Shown here piece after piece: positions 12,882 through 23,700 of a DNA stretch of 64,000 bases (positions are counted from its first letter, which is position 1; each line of letters starts with the position of its first letter). The DNA comes from Maniola hyperantus (lineage: Eukaryota; Arthropoda; Insecta; Lepidoptera; Nymphalidae). The notes under the pieces were generated by a model. The model worked only from the letters and a program-made list of their open reading frames with translations. It searched no databases and was not told the DNA's origin. The stretch spans positions 3,286,001-3,350,000 of the forward strand of contig NC_048555.1 in NCBI RefSeq assembly GCF_902806685.2. The letters are read 5' to 3'. The translations under genes were made by a program, and so were the position numbers.

Positions 12882-12970
12882 GTAGCGACAGGTCGAGATG
12901 GCAATCGGGGAGTGGACGCCCTGCACAGCAGCACAGCCCTCGCGCTAACCCGATGCGAGTTAGCTCGAGT
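12882..12970. mobile_element. Family C MITE, left half
   Basis: GCGACAGGTCGAGATGGCAA followed by CGGGGAGTGG; the right inverted end is lost. Confidence 0.55.
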
Positions 12971-13255
12971 ATAACTAAATTATTTTGCTTAGTAGAGGAT
13001 CAGTCGCTCGGGTAATAGGCGCTAGCTCGTAAGTAAAGTAGTCCACAAACATGAAGAGCATCGTCTTACTGTATAGATAGGTAATATATGTATTTATGCT
13101 GTGGTAGGTATTACTAGCCAGAAATTATCTAAGGATAAGCTTATTTTAATCCGCTAGAACCAAGATTATGTGGTGCAAACTGCATTCATACATATACTAT
13201 TAGAACTTGGCTAATATTCTTTTAAAAAAATGCACAGTCGTGCAAGTAAAGCAAG

Positions 13256-13496
13256 CATTGGTACTGATTCTAAGCAAAACTAAATTTTAGAGTATTCGCA
13301 TCCTCTTCTTACTGTAATATGAAAAGGACATAGTTTTTAAATTTAATTTAGAAAATTATATTTAATTTAGAAATTCAACTTATAGTCTTTGCATATAAAA
13401 TTCATGTACCGTCCTTTTTTAGCAATATTAGAAAGAAAAAGATGCAGATACTCTAAGTTTAGCTTATAGAAAGACAACAGAATCAGCACCAATACC
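13256..13496. mobile_element. Foldback element
   Basis: The left arm (CATTGGTACTGATTC, AGAGTATTCGCATCC) pairs with the right arm (GATGCAGATACTCT, GAATCAGCACCAATAC). The arms are imperfect over about 100 bp. A related half is at 32160-32215. Confidence 0.6.
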
Positions 13497-14314
13497 TACT
13501 TCATGCACCAGTCACAACCACCACCTGCGTGGTGGTGGTGCATGAAGTAGGTAGTTTGGAGGATTTGTGTAGTACCCACACAAATCTTCCAAAACACACA
13601 GAGAATTCAACTATCGATCTAAAATTTTTCATGTAGGTAAAAATAAAATTATTCTTAGGTAAGTATAGCATCTACATAGTCTTACTACATATAACCAGTC
13701 ATTTCATTATACGTAATAACTACCATTGCCAAGTTCCATAATTATTTATCAATAAATTGTAGAAGTAGTTACATAGATCAATTGCTAAACCATTAGTTGG
13801 CAATTAGAATATTAAATGCAAAATAATTAGGTATTTATTAAAACAATCATGTTCATTTGTTGTGGTAACATAAATCAAGTAGGAACCTTTGTAGTAATAA
13901 GTAATCTATACTTCTATATCTATACTTCTTTACTACTTAATAAAACCGAAGTGTCTGTCTGTTTGTTTGAACGGGCTAATCTTCATACCGGCTGAACCTA
14001 CTTTGACGGAACTTTCACAGACAAGTAGAGGATTAACCAAGGAGTAACATAGGCTACTTTTTAACTGACTTTCAAAAAAGGAGGAGTTATGTTTTTGTAC
14101 CTATATACACAGAAATCTGATCTGCATAATTTTTTTTAATCGATAGAAAAACTTTGCGACAAAAAAAATTGGATTCCAACTCCTCAATCATAACATCTTT
14201 GTCATTAATTTCATCATCACCTCTACCCTTCCTCAGCTGACTACGGGTTACGGGTCTCATCTTAGAATGTGGAGGGTTTTTTCCGATAAGTACAAGTTAG
14301 CCCTTGACTGCATG

Positions 14315-14410
14315 TGACTGCAATCTCTCCTGGTGGTAAGTGATGATGCAGTCTAAGATGGTAGCGGGCCAACCTGGCAGGGGTATGGCAGTTTGGTTTC
14401 TACACGTTAT
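14315..14410 (-). repeat. SINE body fragment
   Basis: Contains GTGATGATGCAGTCTAAGAT and AGCGGG, the same body as the minus-strand SINE at 47186-47495. Confidence 0.5.
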
Positions 14411-14559
14411 AGTGTTAGTTAGCTAGATTTAAGGCATTGGCCAAGTGTGGATTGGATGTAGGTAATTTTGTAGACACATTTTAGACATAATATTCGGGCT
14501 GTGGTTTGCCAGTTTTCAGTAACAATAACTAGTTTTAAAATTACACAGGTTTAAATAAT

Positions 14560-14700
14560 TCAACGGGTAGAGGAGTGGACTGAAAACCGAAAGGTCGACG
14601 GTTCAAACCCCGCCCGTTGCACTATTGTCGTGCCTACTCCTAGCACAAGCTTGACGCTTAGTTGGAGAGGAAAGGGGAATATTAGTCATTTAACATGCTA
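14560..14700 (+). repeat. tRNA-derived SINE fragment
   Basis: The head contains GGGTAGAGGAGTGGA and the B-box-like GGTTCAAACCC, followed by a non-tRNA body. No intact cloverleaf, so not a tRNA gene. Confidence 0.5.
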
Positions 14701-14807
14701 ATATTCATTAAAAAAAATGTATTTAATTCTTGAGATTTCCGTAAAAAAATTCAGTTTGAAAGGTGTACCTTCCCGTTTCTAGAACGTATTAACCTTCTGT
14801 TATCGGT

Positions 14808-15228
14808 ACGCGACAGGTTGAAATGGCAATTGGGGAGGGAACGCCTCGCACAGCTGACAGCACAACATCAGCTTAACATCAGCGGGGCGATTGTCTAAAA
14901 CCTGCATCAATCATTATTACAATCTCAATTGTTCTGATTGGCTGAATTCGTGCGATTCTTGTTGCAACAATTAGCAACAATGCATTGTGGCCAATAGTGA
15001 GCGAGCATTAACGAATCAGTGATGATTGCGATCGTGACATTGTAGCTGTTAAACAACCTCGGTAGGGCCACAGGTGGGTCGCCTGCTCGTTTGCTCGCCA
15101 ATTTAAAAAAAAATGCTACCACGCGCCCCCGTGCGGGATCGCGCCGGTGACGTGCGGGTGTGCGGGGCGTCCCCCCGCCTCATATCCCGATTGCCATCTC
15201 GACCTGCCACGTACTTATAGGTACTTTA
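14808..15228. mobile_element. Family C MITE split by a second MITE (family D)
   Basis: The left end TACGCGACAGGTTGAAATGG and the right end ATTGCCATCTCGACCTGCC belong to one palindromic element. Between them (about 14896-15055) sits a different sequence with GATTGGCTGAATTCGTG and GCCAATAGTGAGCGAGC, which recurs at 27598-27772. Confidence 0.65.
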
Positions 15229-15549
15229 GATCTATTAGCATTAACGGGAGTATAATTCTAGAAGATTACAGCACCGACAACGGCAAACAAAAACAAATCG
15301 CCATAGTTGTTCATTCGGCATACAAATCGCCAATTAACTGTGTTAATAGCAAAGAAGACTGGAGATTTCTTATGAAGAATTCAATGCTCGGGGCAAAAAC
15401 TGCGCGTGCGGCCCAAGAGTGGAAAGCGTAAAATGTGCATGATGTATGATGTGTTTTGTCTGAGGTATTAGTTTACTAATGCTGAGTGACGTAAGTTGAC
15501 CATGTGTGAAGATATGACATTATACCTACCACTTACCAGCTACCATTAC

Positions 15550-15755
15550 CATTATCATCATCATCATCAATCAATAGACGTCCACTGCTGGACATAGGTC
15601 TCTTGTAGGGACTTCCACACACCACGGTCTTGCGCCGCCTGAATCCAGTGGCTCCCTGCGACTCGTCTGATGTCGTCCGTCCACCTAGTGGAGGGTCTTC
15701 CAACGCTGCGTCTTCCGGTGCGAGGTCGCCATTCCAGCACCTTGGGACCCCATTA
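15550..15755 (-). repeat. LINE 3' end with (ATG)n tail
   Basis: The minus strand encodes W-N-G-D-L-A ... S-R-R-E-P-L-D-S-G ... E-V-P-T-R-D-L-C-P-A-V-D-V-Y and a stop. The (GAT)n tail is at the left. This is the extreme C-terminus of a LINE ORF2. Confidence 0.6.
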
Positions 15756-16159
15756 GCATTATATCTACTACCATTTAGTTAGGTACACTATCACCTCAAT
15801 TATCACAATTCAATTTAATTTATTTGTCGATCTAGAAAATTGAACAATTGACTCGCCATGTTACAGTAAGTTTGATTTATAGTCTAAAGGAGATAACTAT
15901 ATAGTCTTTGTATATTGCAAACTGCGCGGAAGATATATTATTATAGTGCGCAAGCGTGTGTGCGCAAATACAGCTGATGCACTCTCTATTACCTCACTCT
16001 CACAGCCTGATGGGACAGAAATCCGACACGACCGGAGAGAGATCAGGCACAGGAATGAGGGCTTTACGTACCTACACCGAGGCACGGGGGTGAAACACCA
16101 CCAAATTCCTAACTCCGGGCTGGTACTGAAAATTTCATAACAAAATCCCAGTACCTAAC

Positions 16160-16242
16160 TATTTTTGGCGCGACCCGGGAATCGAAACCAGGACCTCGTC
16201 ATCGGCAGTCGAATGCTAACTACTAGACCAACAAGGCAGTTG
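16160..16242 (-). repeat. tRNA-like SINE head
   Basis: The minus strand reads TTGGTCTAGTAGTTAGCATT ... GGTTTCGATTCCCGGGTC. A- and B-box-like blocks are present, but the acceptor stem does not pair. Confidence 0.5.
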
Positions 16243-16429
16243 TAGTTACTTACAAAAGTAATATAATAACAGTGATTATGAAAGCAACTTATGTGAGTGG
16301 CCTGACACTTGCTCCTACGTAGCTGTAAAGGTGGTAATATCGTGAACCCGGCTCGTACGTACACCCAGGTCGCGCGATCTGCATATTAATCAAAACGGAT
16401 ATTGTTTTTATCGCGCCTTTGTTCTCACT

Positions 16430-16962
16430 GTTAGGCTCCGCGCAAACAGCTCACCGACCACAGCCACCGGTGGCAGGCGACATGCTGTTTACACGTTGAC
16501 ACGTTTTGTATGGCATCGCCGCACACGTGTAGCGAGTGGTCCACTCGTGACCCAGTGTCTGCAACACGCCACCGGTGGTGGCCCCTTGCGAGTCAGGGTG
16601 AGATCTATAGAGCGCACTCTGACTTAGCTTAGACTTAAGACAGAGTTAAAATGAGACAGAGCTATATCTCTCACATAAATTTGTCTCGTTTTAACTTTAT
16701 CTTAAGTCTGAGCAAAATCAAAGTGCGCTCTATATGTAGATCTCAGCCTCAGTGTCCGCGACATGGCACCTGTGGCGACCACTCGCAGTGGCCACAAGGA
16801 GGGTGTTACAAATTGTAGCGGCCACCAAACACTAGTAGCGGCCACTGACCACTAGTGTCGGCCACCGACCACCTTCGTTTGCGCGGTACCAAAGTAGGTA
16901 TGTGGCGCGCGACAGTCATCGTTGGCTGTGGTCGGTGGGCCGTTTGCGCGGAGCCTAATCAA
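16430..16962. mobile_element. TIR transposon remnant carrying a nested foldback element
   Basis: The ends TTAGGCTCCGCGCAAACAGC and GTTTGCGCGGAGCCTAA are inverted repeats that continue into a CGACCACAGCCA/TGGCTGTGGTCG pair. The interior is rich in CCACCGGTGGC-type blocks and has no transposase. A separate palindrome occupies 16600-16745. Confidence 0.75.
16600..16745. mobile_element. Nested foldback element
   Basis: GAGATCTATAGAGCGCACT at the left pairs with AGTGCGCTCTATATGTAGATC at the right. The centre GAGACAGAGCTATATCTCTC with flanking arms also occurs in 63814-63950. Confidence 0.75.
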
Positions 16963-17614
16963 CTGCTATTCTTTTTAAACTCTAACCAAAAATGTTTTAT
17001 AACCCCTATTGTTTTCACTTTTAAGTCTCTATTCATTTGCATCGATCGTTTTCGACGCTGATTGATCTAAATTAATTAATGAGATGAATGTCCTTATTTA
17101 TGTGGCATTGTGTTTAAAAACAATTAGACGACAATTGCCATTTTCAAGATTGTTGTTCTTTGTTGACAAATAAGGAACAACTACCAATAACAACTATAGA
17201 AAAATTGTGCATACTTAATGTGATTGAAAATATTAAAAAAAAAACCAACTATAACAGAAAGTTAAGGAAACTAATCATACAAGAAGTGTGACATTCGACA
17301 TTTACGTTGAACATAATGTAAAAAAATCTTAAATCAAAAAAGAAAATTAAGAAAACTAAACATACAAACAGTGTTAGGTAAATAATTAAATAGTAGATGT
17401 AAGTTTTCTGCTGCATTATGTTACTTTCGAAATATATTTGTAAATGAATCTCTTTGTAATACACATTTTAAATATTTCTTAACCAGAAACAAAAATCAAA
17501 CACAAGATTGTGTAACAACTAAATATAATTATCTACTGATAACACAATCAAACACAAATTAAATTACATGTTTATAAAGTTCATTATTATTACATTAAAC
17601 TGTTTTATAGAGAG

Positions 17615-17954
17615 AGAGCCAGCGCTTGCCAGACCTTCGTTATTTTATAAAAGCTGAAAGTTCCTCTGCGTATTGTCCTTAACACTGACAGGAACGTTTG
17701 TTTGGATATTTGTTTGAAAATCTTACGTCAAACTATAAAGACTAATTTTTTTTCATATTTAATACTTTCTTATTAAGTAGTATTAGAAATCACGTTATGC
17801 ATTGCCAGACACTTAGTATCACCTATATTACATGTTATCTCCCAAAGCCACACACAAACATCCAAACAAAGGTTCTGGGAGCAGTATTGGGGACAATACG
17901 CAAAGAAACTTTCAGCTTTTATAAAATAAGGAAGTACTGGCACGCACAGGCTCT
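17615..17954. mobile_element. Foldback MITE 3' of MCCC2
   Basis: The two ~70-bp arms are close inverted copies: TTATTTTATAAAAGCTGAAAG at 17641 pairs with CTTTCAGCTTTTATAAAATA at 17909. If the MCCC2 transcript extends this far it could form a hairpin. Confidence 0.75.
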
Positions 17955-18017
17955 TAGTCCATTATCGTTGTACTACGTTATATCACAAACTCACTTAATT
18001 ATAATCCACGTAATAGC

Positions 18018-19691
18018 TCACATTCTGAACACACCGAATTTACTGTCTCTGAATGGGGCATTCAAAGCAGTCGATAAACTAAGTCCTATTACTTTTCTTG
18101 TGTCTCTTGGAGCCACTATGCCATCGTCCCATAATCGAGCAGTACTAAAATATGGCCGACCTTCTTTTTCAAATGTAGCTTCCAATGGTGCTCTTACTTT
18201 CTTCTCATCTTCGTCAGTCCAAGTCTTCTTATCCCTTAAAGCCTTCTCTTTTGCAACTAATGATAGAACAGTAGCAGCTTGAGGCCCACCCATCACAGAG
18301 ATCCTAGCATTAGGCCACATATAAAGAAAACTTGGTGAGTACGCCCTTCCGCACATTCCATAGTTACCAGCTCCGAAGCTGCCACCTATTAAAATAGTTA
18401 TTTTAGGTCCTTTAAAACAGCTCACAGCTGTTACCATTTTTGCACCGTTCTTAGCAATTCCACCAGCCTCGGCTTCTCTGCCAACCATAAAACCAGTAAT
18501 ATTTTGAAGAAACAGAAGCGGTATTTTACGAGCAGCACAGAGTTGTATGAAGTGTGAACCTTTTAAAGCGGCTTCTGATTGCAAAACACCATTATTGCCT
18601 ATAACGCCTACGGGTTGACCATATATCGATGCAAATCCACACACTAATGTGTCTCCGTAAAGCTGTTTGAATTCGTGAAACCTACTCCCATCTACTATTC
18701 TGGCAACTACTTCTCGGATATCGAAAGGTCTTTGAATGTTTGCACCGACAATTCCATGCAACTCTTCGATATCATGTAAGGGCTCGTCAACTTTTGGAGG
18801 GAAGTTTCTTGCGCTTTTATCATTGTTCCAGTTTAGGTTAGCGACTACATTTCTAGCTAAATGTAAGGCATGTTCGTCGTCTTGAGCATAGTGATCCGTT
18901 ACTCCAGATTGTCGGCAATGTAAATCAGCACCACCTAAGTCCTCAGCCGACACGGACTCTCCTGTGGCGGCTTTCACTAGTGGCGGGCCAGCTAGAAAAA
19001 TTGTACCCTGGTTCTTAATAATAATACTTTCATCCGACATACTGGGAATATAAGCACCTCCGGCTGTACACGAGCCCATTACTACAGATATTTGCGGGAT
19101 GCCTTCTGCGGACATGTTTGCTTGGTTATAAAAAATTCGTCCAAAATGTTCCTTGTCGGGAAAAACCTCCGCTTGATCTGGTAAATGAGCACCTCCGGAG
19201 TCGACGAGATAAATGCACGGAAGTCGACATTCCTGTGCAATTGCCTGTGCTCGCAAATGCTTCTTCACCGTTATAGGAAAATAGGTCCCTCCTTTAACGG
19301 TAGCGTCGTTCGCAACGATCATGCAGTCCCGACCTTGAACTTTGCCGATAGCTGTAACTATGCCGGCGCACGGAACCTGACCTTTGTACATGTCGGTGGC
19401 GGCCAACGTGCTCAATTCTAAAACGTCGCTTCCTTCGTCCACTAACCGGTTAATCCTGTCTCTCACGAGCAATTTTCCTCTCGCCGTGTGCCTCTTTACC
19501 GCCTCTTCGGGTCCGCCTTTGATAGCGTCATTTGTTTTCTGTCGAAGCTCTTCTACAAGTTCATCCATTTTAGTCTTATTTTCTTGGTAGTATGGGTCAT
19601 TTTTGTTCGGCTCGCTTCCGATCACTGTTGCATAGCTGTACCGCCGGCATTGGCCATTCAATCGCCGTATTCCTCTTACTAGATTTAACAT
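18018..19691 (-). CDS. Mccc2: Methylcrotonoyl-CoA carboxylase beta chain, mitochondrial
   Basis: Biotin-dependent carboxyltransferase subunit of leucine breakdown in the mitochondrial matrix; it moves the carboxyl group from biotin to 3-methylcrotonyl-CoA. The reading frame is complete and intronless, 557 aa, close to the usual ~560 aa. I start at the ATG at 19691: the first ~30 residues are rich in Arg, Tyr and Ser with no acidic residue, as in a matrix-targeting peptide. The frame is open 35 codons further upstream, but that part looks like untranslated sequence. Family motifs visible: SGGAHLPDQ (~165-173), GSCTAGGAYIP (~206-216), the C-terminal-half FMVGREAEAGG (~401-411) and GGSFGAGNYGMCGRAYSP (~436-453). 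It is transcribed away from hillarin. The lack of introns is notable beside intron-rich neighbours. The identification is very secure. Confidence 0.97.
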   Translation of the reverse strand: MLNLVRGIRRLNGQCRRYSYATVIGSEPNKNDPYYQENKTKMDELVEELRQKTNDAIKGGPEEAVKRHTARGKLLVRDRINRLVDEGSDVLELSTLAATDMYKGQVPCAGIVTAIGKVQGRDCMIVANDATVKGGTYFPITVKKHLRAQAIAQECRLPCIYLVDSGGAHLPDQAEVFPDKEHFGRIFYNQANMSAEGIPQISVVMGSCTAGGAYIPSMSDESIIIKNQGTIFLAGPPLVKAATGESVSAEDLGGADLHCRQSGVTDHYAQDDEHALHLARNVVANLNWNNDKSARNFPPKVDEPLHDIEELHGIVGANIQRPFDIREVVARIVDGSRFHEFKQLYGDTLVCGFASIYGQPVGVIGNNGVLQSEAALKGSHFIQLCAARKIPLLFLQNITGFMVGREAEAGGIAKNGAKMVTAVSCFKGPKITILIGGSFGAGNYGMCGRAYSPSFLYMWPNARISVMGGPQAATVLSLVAKEKALRDKKTWTDEDEKKVRAPLEATFEKEGRPYFSTARLWDDGIVAPRDTRKVIGLSLSTALNAPFRDSKFGVFRM

Positions 19692-20760
19692 TTTCACTTT
19701 ATAAATTACACATTTATACACGACCGACCGACGAGTTTGCTGTGGACTACTGACGATAATATATACCGTTATCAAAGCGATTAAATACGAAAACAAATTT
19801 CGTCGTATGGTTTGACCCGAGTTGATAAAAACTTGAATAATGGAACGATAATGTGAATTGTAAGTGACTTGATGTAATATTTACATACTTATTACACACT
19901 TATCGTACATCGGCGTTAATCGTCATTCAAGTCGCGTTGCGCGAATATTACTATGCACTGAAGTAAATGGCAATGGCACGCTTTTCGGTTTTATAGTCCG
20001 AAAACGCATACATATATAATCACGCGGCCTACTTTGTCTGCGAAGTATCACGTCATTTTGTGCTGAATGAAGAAAACCATCAAAAAGCTTTAAAAATTAC
20101 ATGCACACCTATTCTGTATGTAACCAAAACTAGCATTAGGGTAAGCAATAGGTATAATGGAGTCGCTGGATGAGTTACTTATATCATTTGTGAATTTTGC
20201 TTACCTACTTTGTATAATGACTACATGTGACAAGTAGATAGTAAACAGCAAATATTAGATAAGTAATGAATGCATAGAAAGTGCAAAAATAAAGAGTATG
20301 TGAGTTGTTTAAACGCAATTACGGAATCAATCTTACGTACTATTCATTTATCATTGATGTTCAGAGAACTAACATCGTTATTTTATTATAATAGGCTCCT
20401 TATAATGTACATATAAATACCTCTTCATCATCATCCTCATCAATATCAACCGATAGACGTCAACAGCTGGACATAGGTCCCTTGTAGGGACTTCCACACG
20501 CCATGGTCTTACGCTGCCTGAATCCAGCGGCTCCCTGCGACTCATTTGATGTTGTCTAACCATCTAGTCTTCCAGCAGCGCTCTCCGATGCGAGGTCGCT
20601 ATTCTAGCACCCTAGGACCCCAAACGTCTACCGGGTTTAAGATATCTAAATATACTTTTGGAATAAAATTTATTGTCATAAAATATCAGTGGGAGGTTCT
20701 TTATAAATAAGACTGAAAGAAAAATGATAGAAAATTAAATATTTTTCATGTTTGTTTCAG
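19692..20760. other. Interval between MCCC2 and the first visible hillarin exon
   Basis: Contains the MCCC2 leader/promoter side, AT-rich sequence and a LINE 3' fragment (20424-20635). I see no convincing hillarin start exon. A short ATG frame at 20159 lacks a good donor. Confidence 0.5.
20424..20635 (-). repeat. LINE 3' end
   Basis: Minus-strand frame with S-R-R-E-P-L-D-S-G ... T-R-D-L-C-P-A-V-D-V-Y. Same family as 15550-15755, with point changes and a small deletion. Confidence 0.55.
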
Positions 20761-23700
20761 GATCGAGATGAACAGACTAACCTAGAAATGAAACACCGCC
20801 AAGAAGAAGATGATTTGTACAGAAAATTCTCCAAACATCGAGAAGAAGAAAACCGAAGAATACGAGAAGAAATACAGGTATCTATATAACATTAGAATAT
20901 TTATGTCTCAAAAGAGACCTAAAGGCGTGACCTAGACATAGAGACCTGGGCGCGCTCTTGCACTGCCTGAATCCATAGTTAATTTGATGTCATCTGTCAA
21001 CCTATAGTATGCGACAGGTTGAGATGCCAATCGGGGTATCGAGGTATGAGGCGGGGGGACGCCCCGCACACCCGTACTCGCTCGCACCGGATTAGCGCGG
21101 GGACTATGCGGGTGTACGGGGCGTTCCCTCCCCAATTGTCATCTCGACCCGTAGCGTACTATAGTTGTACGTACTACGTATATGTATAGTAGTATTACCT
21201 AAATATTCTGTGAAGTAGAGTGTCTGCCAATTTGAGTCTGTAGATTCAGGATCCTTTCCAGCATTCCTGGAATCTCCTGCTTTTTTATCGCCTGCTTACT
21301 AACTTGGAAGTTGGAGTTTGAGAACTCTCAGTTCTTTTTACTTGATGCCAATTATTTATTGTACATCGATAGTTAAGCTTAAAATTCTGCTCAAAAGTTA
21401 ACATACCTTGTCAAACAACAACCCATTAATAATACGATTATATCTTCCAGGATGAATGGGAAAGAGAGCTAGAAAGGCTGACAAACAGATTTCAACAAGA
21501 GATGCAAGTGAAGAAACGGAGGCCCGAGTCAGAGCTCGGAGCACTAACCCTCCGGCACCAGCAGGAGAGAGCAGACCTCGAGAAGAATATGACTCTACGG
21601 AGAGATAAGAAGAAAGAGAGTTTGACGAGGAAAATGCTGGAACATGAAAGGTACTTACGCTTTAATTTGTTATTGAGAAACTCACTGGCGCAGTGATGAG
21701 TGCTGTGGCCTTATAACTGGGAGGGCCCAGGTTCGGTTCCCTACAGGGACAAGTTTGCACTTCTATACAAGGAAAATGTGACTGACTGATCTATCAATGA
21801 ACAGCTCAAACTACTGGACGAACCGGCATGAAATTTGACATGCAGATAGCAATTATGACGCAGACATCCGCTAAGAAAGGTTTTTGAAAATTCAATCCCT
21901 AAATGTATAAAACATGGGTTTGAAAGTGTGGTACACGCGGACGAAGTCGCGGGAATAAGCTAGTAATTCATGATTTCTAAATTCTCTCTGAAGTTTCTAA
22001 AGGCTCTGGCCGTCTGGCAACTTGAGTGGTAGCTAGTTACCTACCACCCTATAACTGCGATTGAACGTTACGGTAGGATGCCGCGTAGTATAACAGATCA
22101 GGTTTAGGGGTTTGATGAACCTGCTATACCCCTCCCAAGTTTAGTCCGCTTCCATCTTGACTGCATCATCTTTAACCACCAGATGAGATTCTAGTCAAGG
22201 GCTAACTTGTATAAAAAAGTACCGTTGCATTTTATGGTCTACCAATTGGGATTGTGATACCAGATAGGTACGTCATTCGAGTCACTTAGGCCCTAAAATA
22301 TTATCGTTTGTTGTAACTAATTAGATAAACTAACTTATATCACTATTAAATATTGTATTAAGAGAAACACTCTTTAACTACCATCCATATATTAGCATCC
22401 AAATAAACTCAGTCACTGACCGTAAAAAGTAAAAAATTGCATTCATCATCAGCGGTTGGGTTCAAAGCACAACAGTAGTGAGAAGTTACTTTCATTTGCG
22501 CCGCTTGTAAAACCGGATGTTGGATAAAGGTTTGGAAAGACATATCGCGCGGCGGCAGCGTTAAGCGACGGCAACGTGTCCAACGCTGTTCCTAGAAGCT
22601 GATCACTACCTATATTATTAACTAGCTGATGACAACAAACCATCACCTCTACGACAGGCATGACCTGCCTTCTTTTCTCCCGGAAAATAAAAGAGTTCCC
22701 ACGGGCTTTTGAAAACCTACATCCACGCGGACGAAGTCGCGGGCATCAGCTAGTTTATAATATAGATAGTGATGCCAAAGTGTGTCTATGTGTTGGTTTG
22801 TCCTTCAATCAGGCCGCAACAAAACAACGGATTGGCGTTATTTTTTGCAAATGTAAACGACCAGTGACATAGGCTACTTTTTATTTCGGAAAATCAAAAA
22901 GTTCCCACGAGATTTTAAAAAGTCCACGCGGATGAATGGGCTGTCATCGTCATCGTTTCAGCCTATGATTATCCAGGTAGACATAGGCCTTTCGCAATTA
23001 ACGACAACTTACCCGGCCCTCGGCATTCCACATCTAGACACTTCCCGCCAGTCTCTTTATATCGTCAGTCTACCTTGCTGAGGGCACCTCACACTATATG
23101 CTACTCGTATGCAGTTTCCACTCTATAGGACTTACAAGTTCTAAGCGTTATCACTCCTACTACAAATCAATGTACCTACTAATGGTTTGGGAAATGTCAG
23201 TGACCTTTGTTCTCCTTCTGACCTCTTCATTTCGAATCTTATTCTAACGTTCTAACATTCACTAGACCATTGCTGCCAAATGGACAAATGTCCATAGCTC
23301 GCTGAACGCGTTGTGTCTGCCCAAGTCTTTACGCATGAGAATATTGTTTGAATGACTTATCAGATGAAATATGTTAACAAGAGACAGCTAAAATGATGAG
23401 AATCTTAATTACCATTCACCTTAATTCTTAACAATCTCTAGTCGTAACACAGATAGATAGATAAATAAATTATTTATTGCCATACAAAACATTAGATTAA
23501 TTTAGAACTTTAGATTAGAACTTTAATTCTAAAATTCCCGGGCTACCCAGTTCCCAATAGACTTTTAGTTTGAGAACTTAATCAAATCAGTAATTAGCTA
23601 GTTATGGTATCCAGGGGGAAATAAGCATTTTAACTGGAACTGTACAAATGGAACAAAGAACTATACTTACTGTTGAAACTTGGTAGGTAAGTAGATGTAT

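Larger units (their letters stand above)
1..17614. other. Gene-free, repeat-dense stretch
   Basis: I find no exon with a conserved product on either strand. The open frames are short or belong to transposons. Recognisable repeats are listed separately. The parts between them (1-1066, 2246-3933, 4491-5118, 5283-6582, 9540-10368, 11990-12344, 13600-14310, 15760-16160, 16963-17614) are AT-rich and show nothing I can name. Confidence 0.6.

Noticed and set aside
16160..16242. A minus-strand tRNA gene
   Set aside because: No complementary acceptor stem; it is a tRNA-derived SINE head.
17797..18282. A 161-codon plus-strand frame
   Set aside because: It is the antisense shadow of MCCC2 plus a foldback arm, with no recognisable product.
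20159..20248. Short ATG frame as the hillarin first exon
   Set aside because: It ends in a stop without a convincing in-phase donor leading to 20761.
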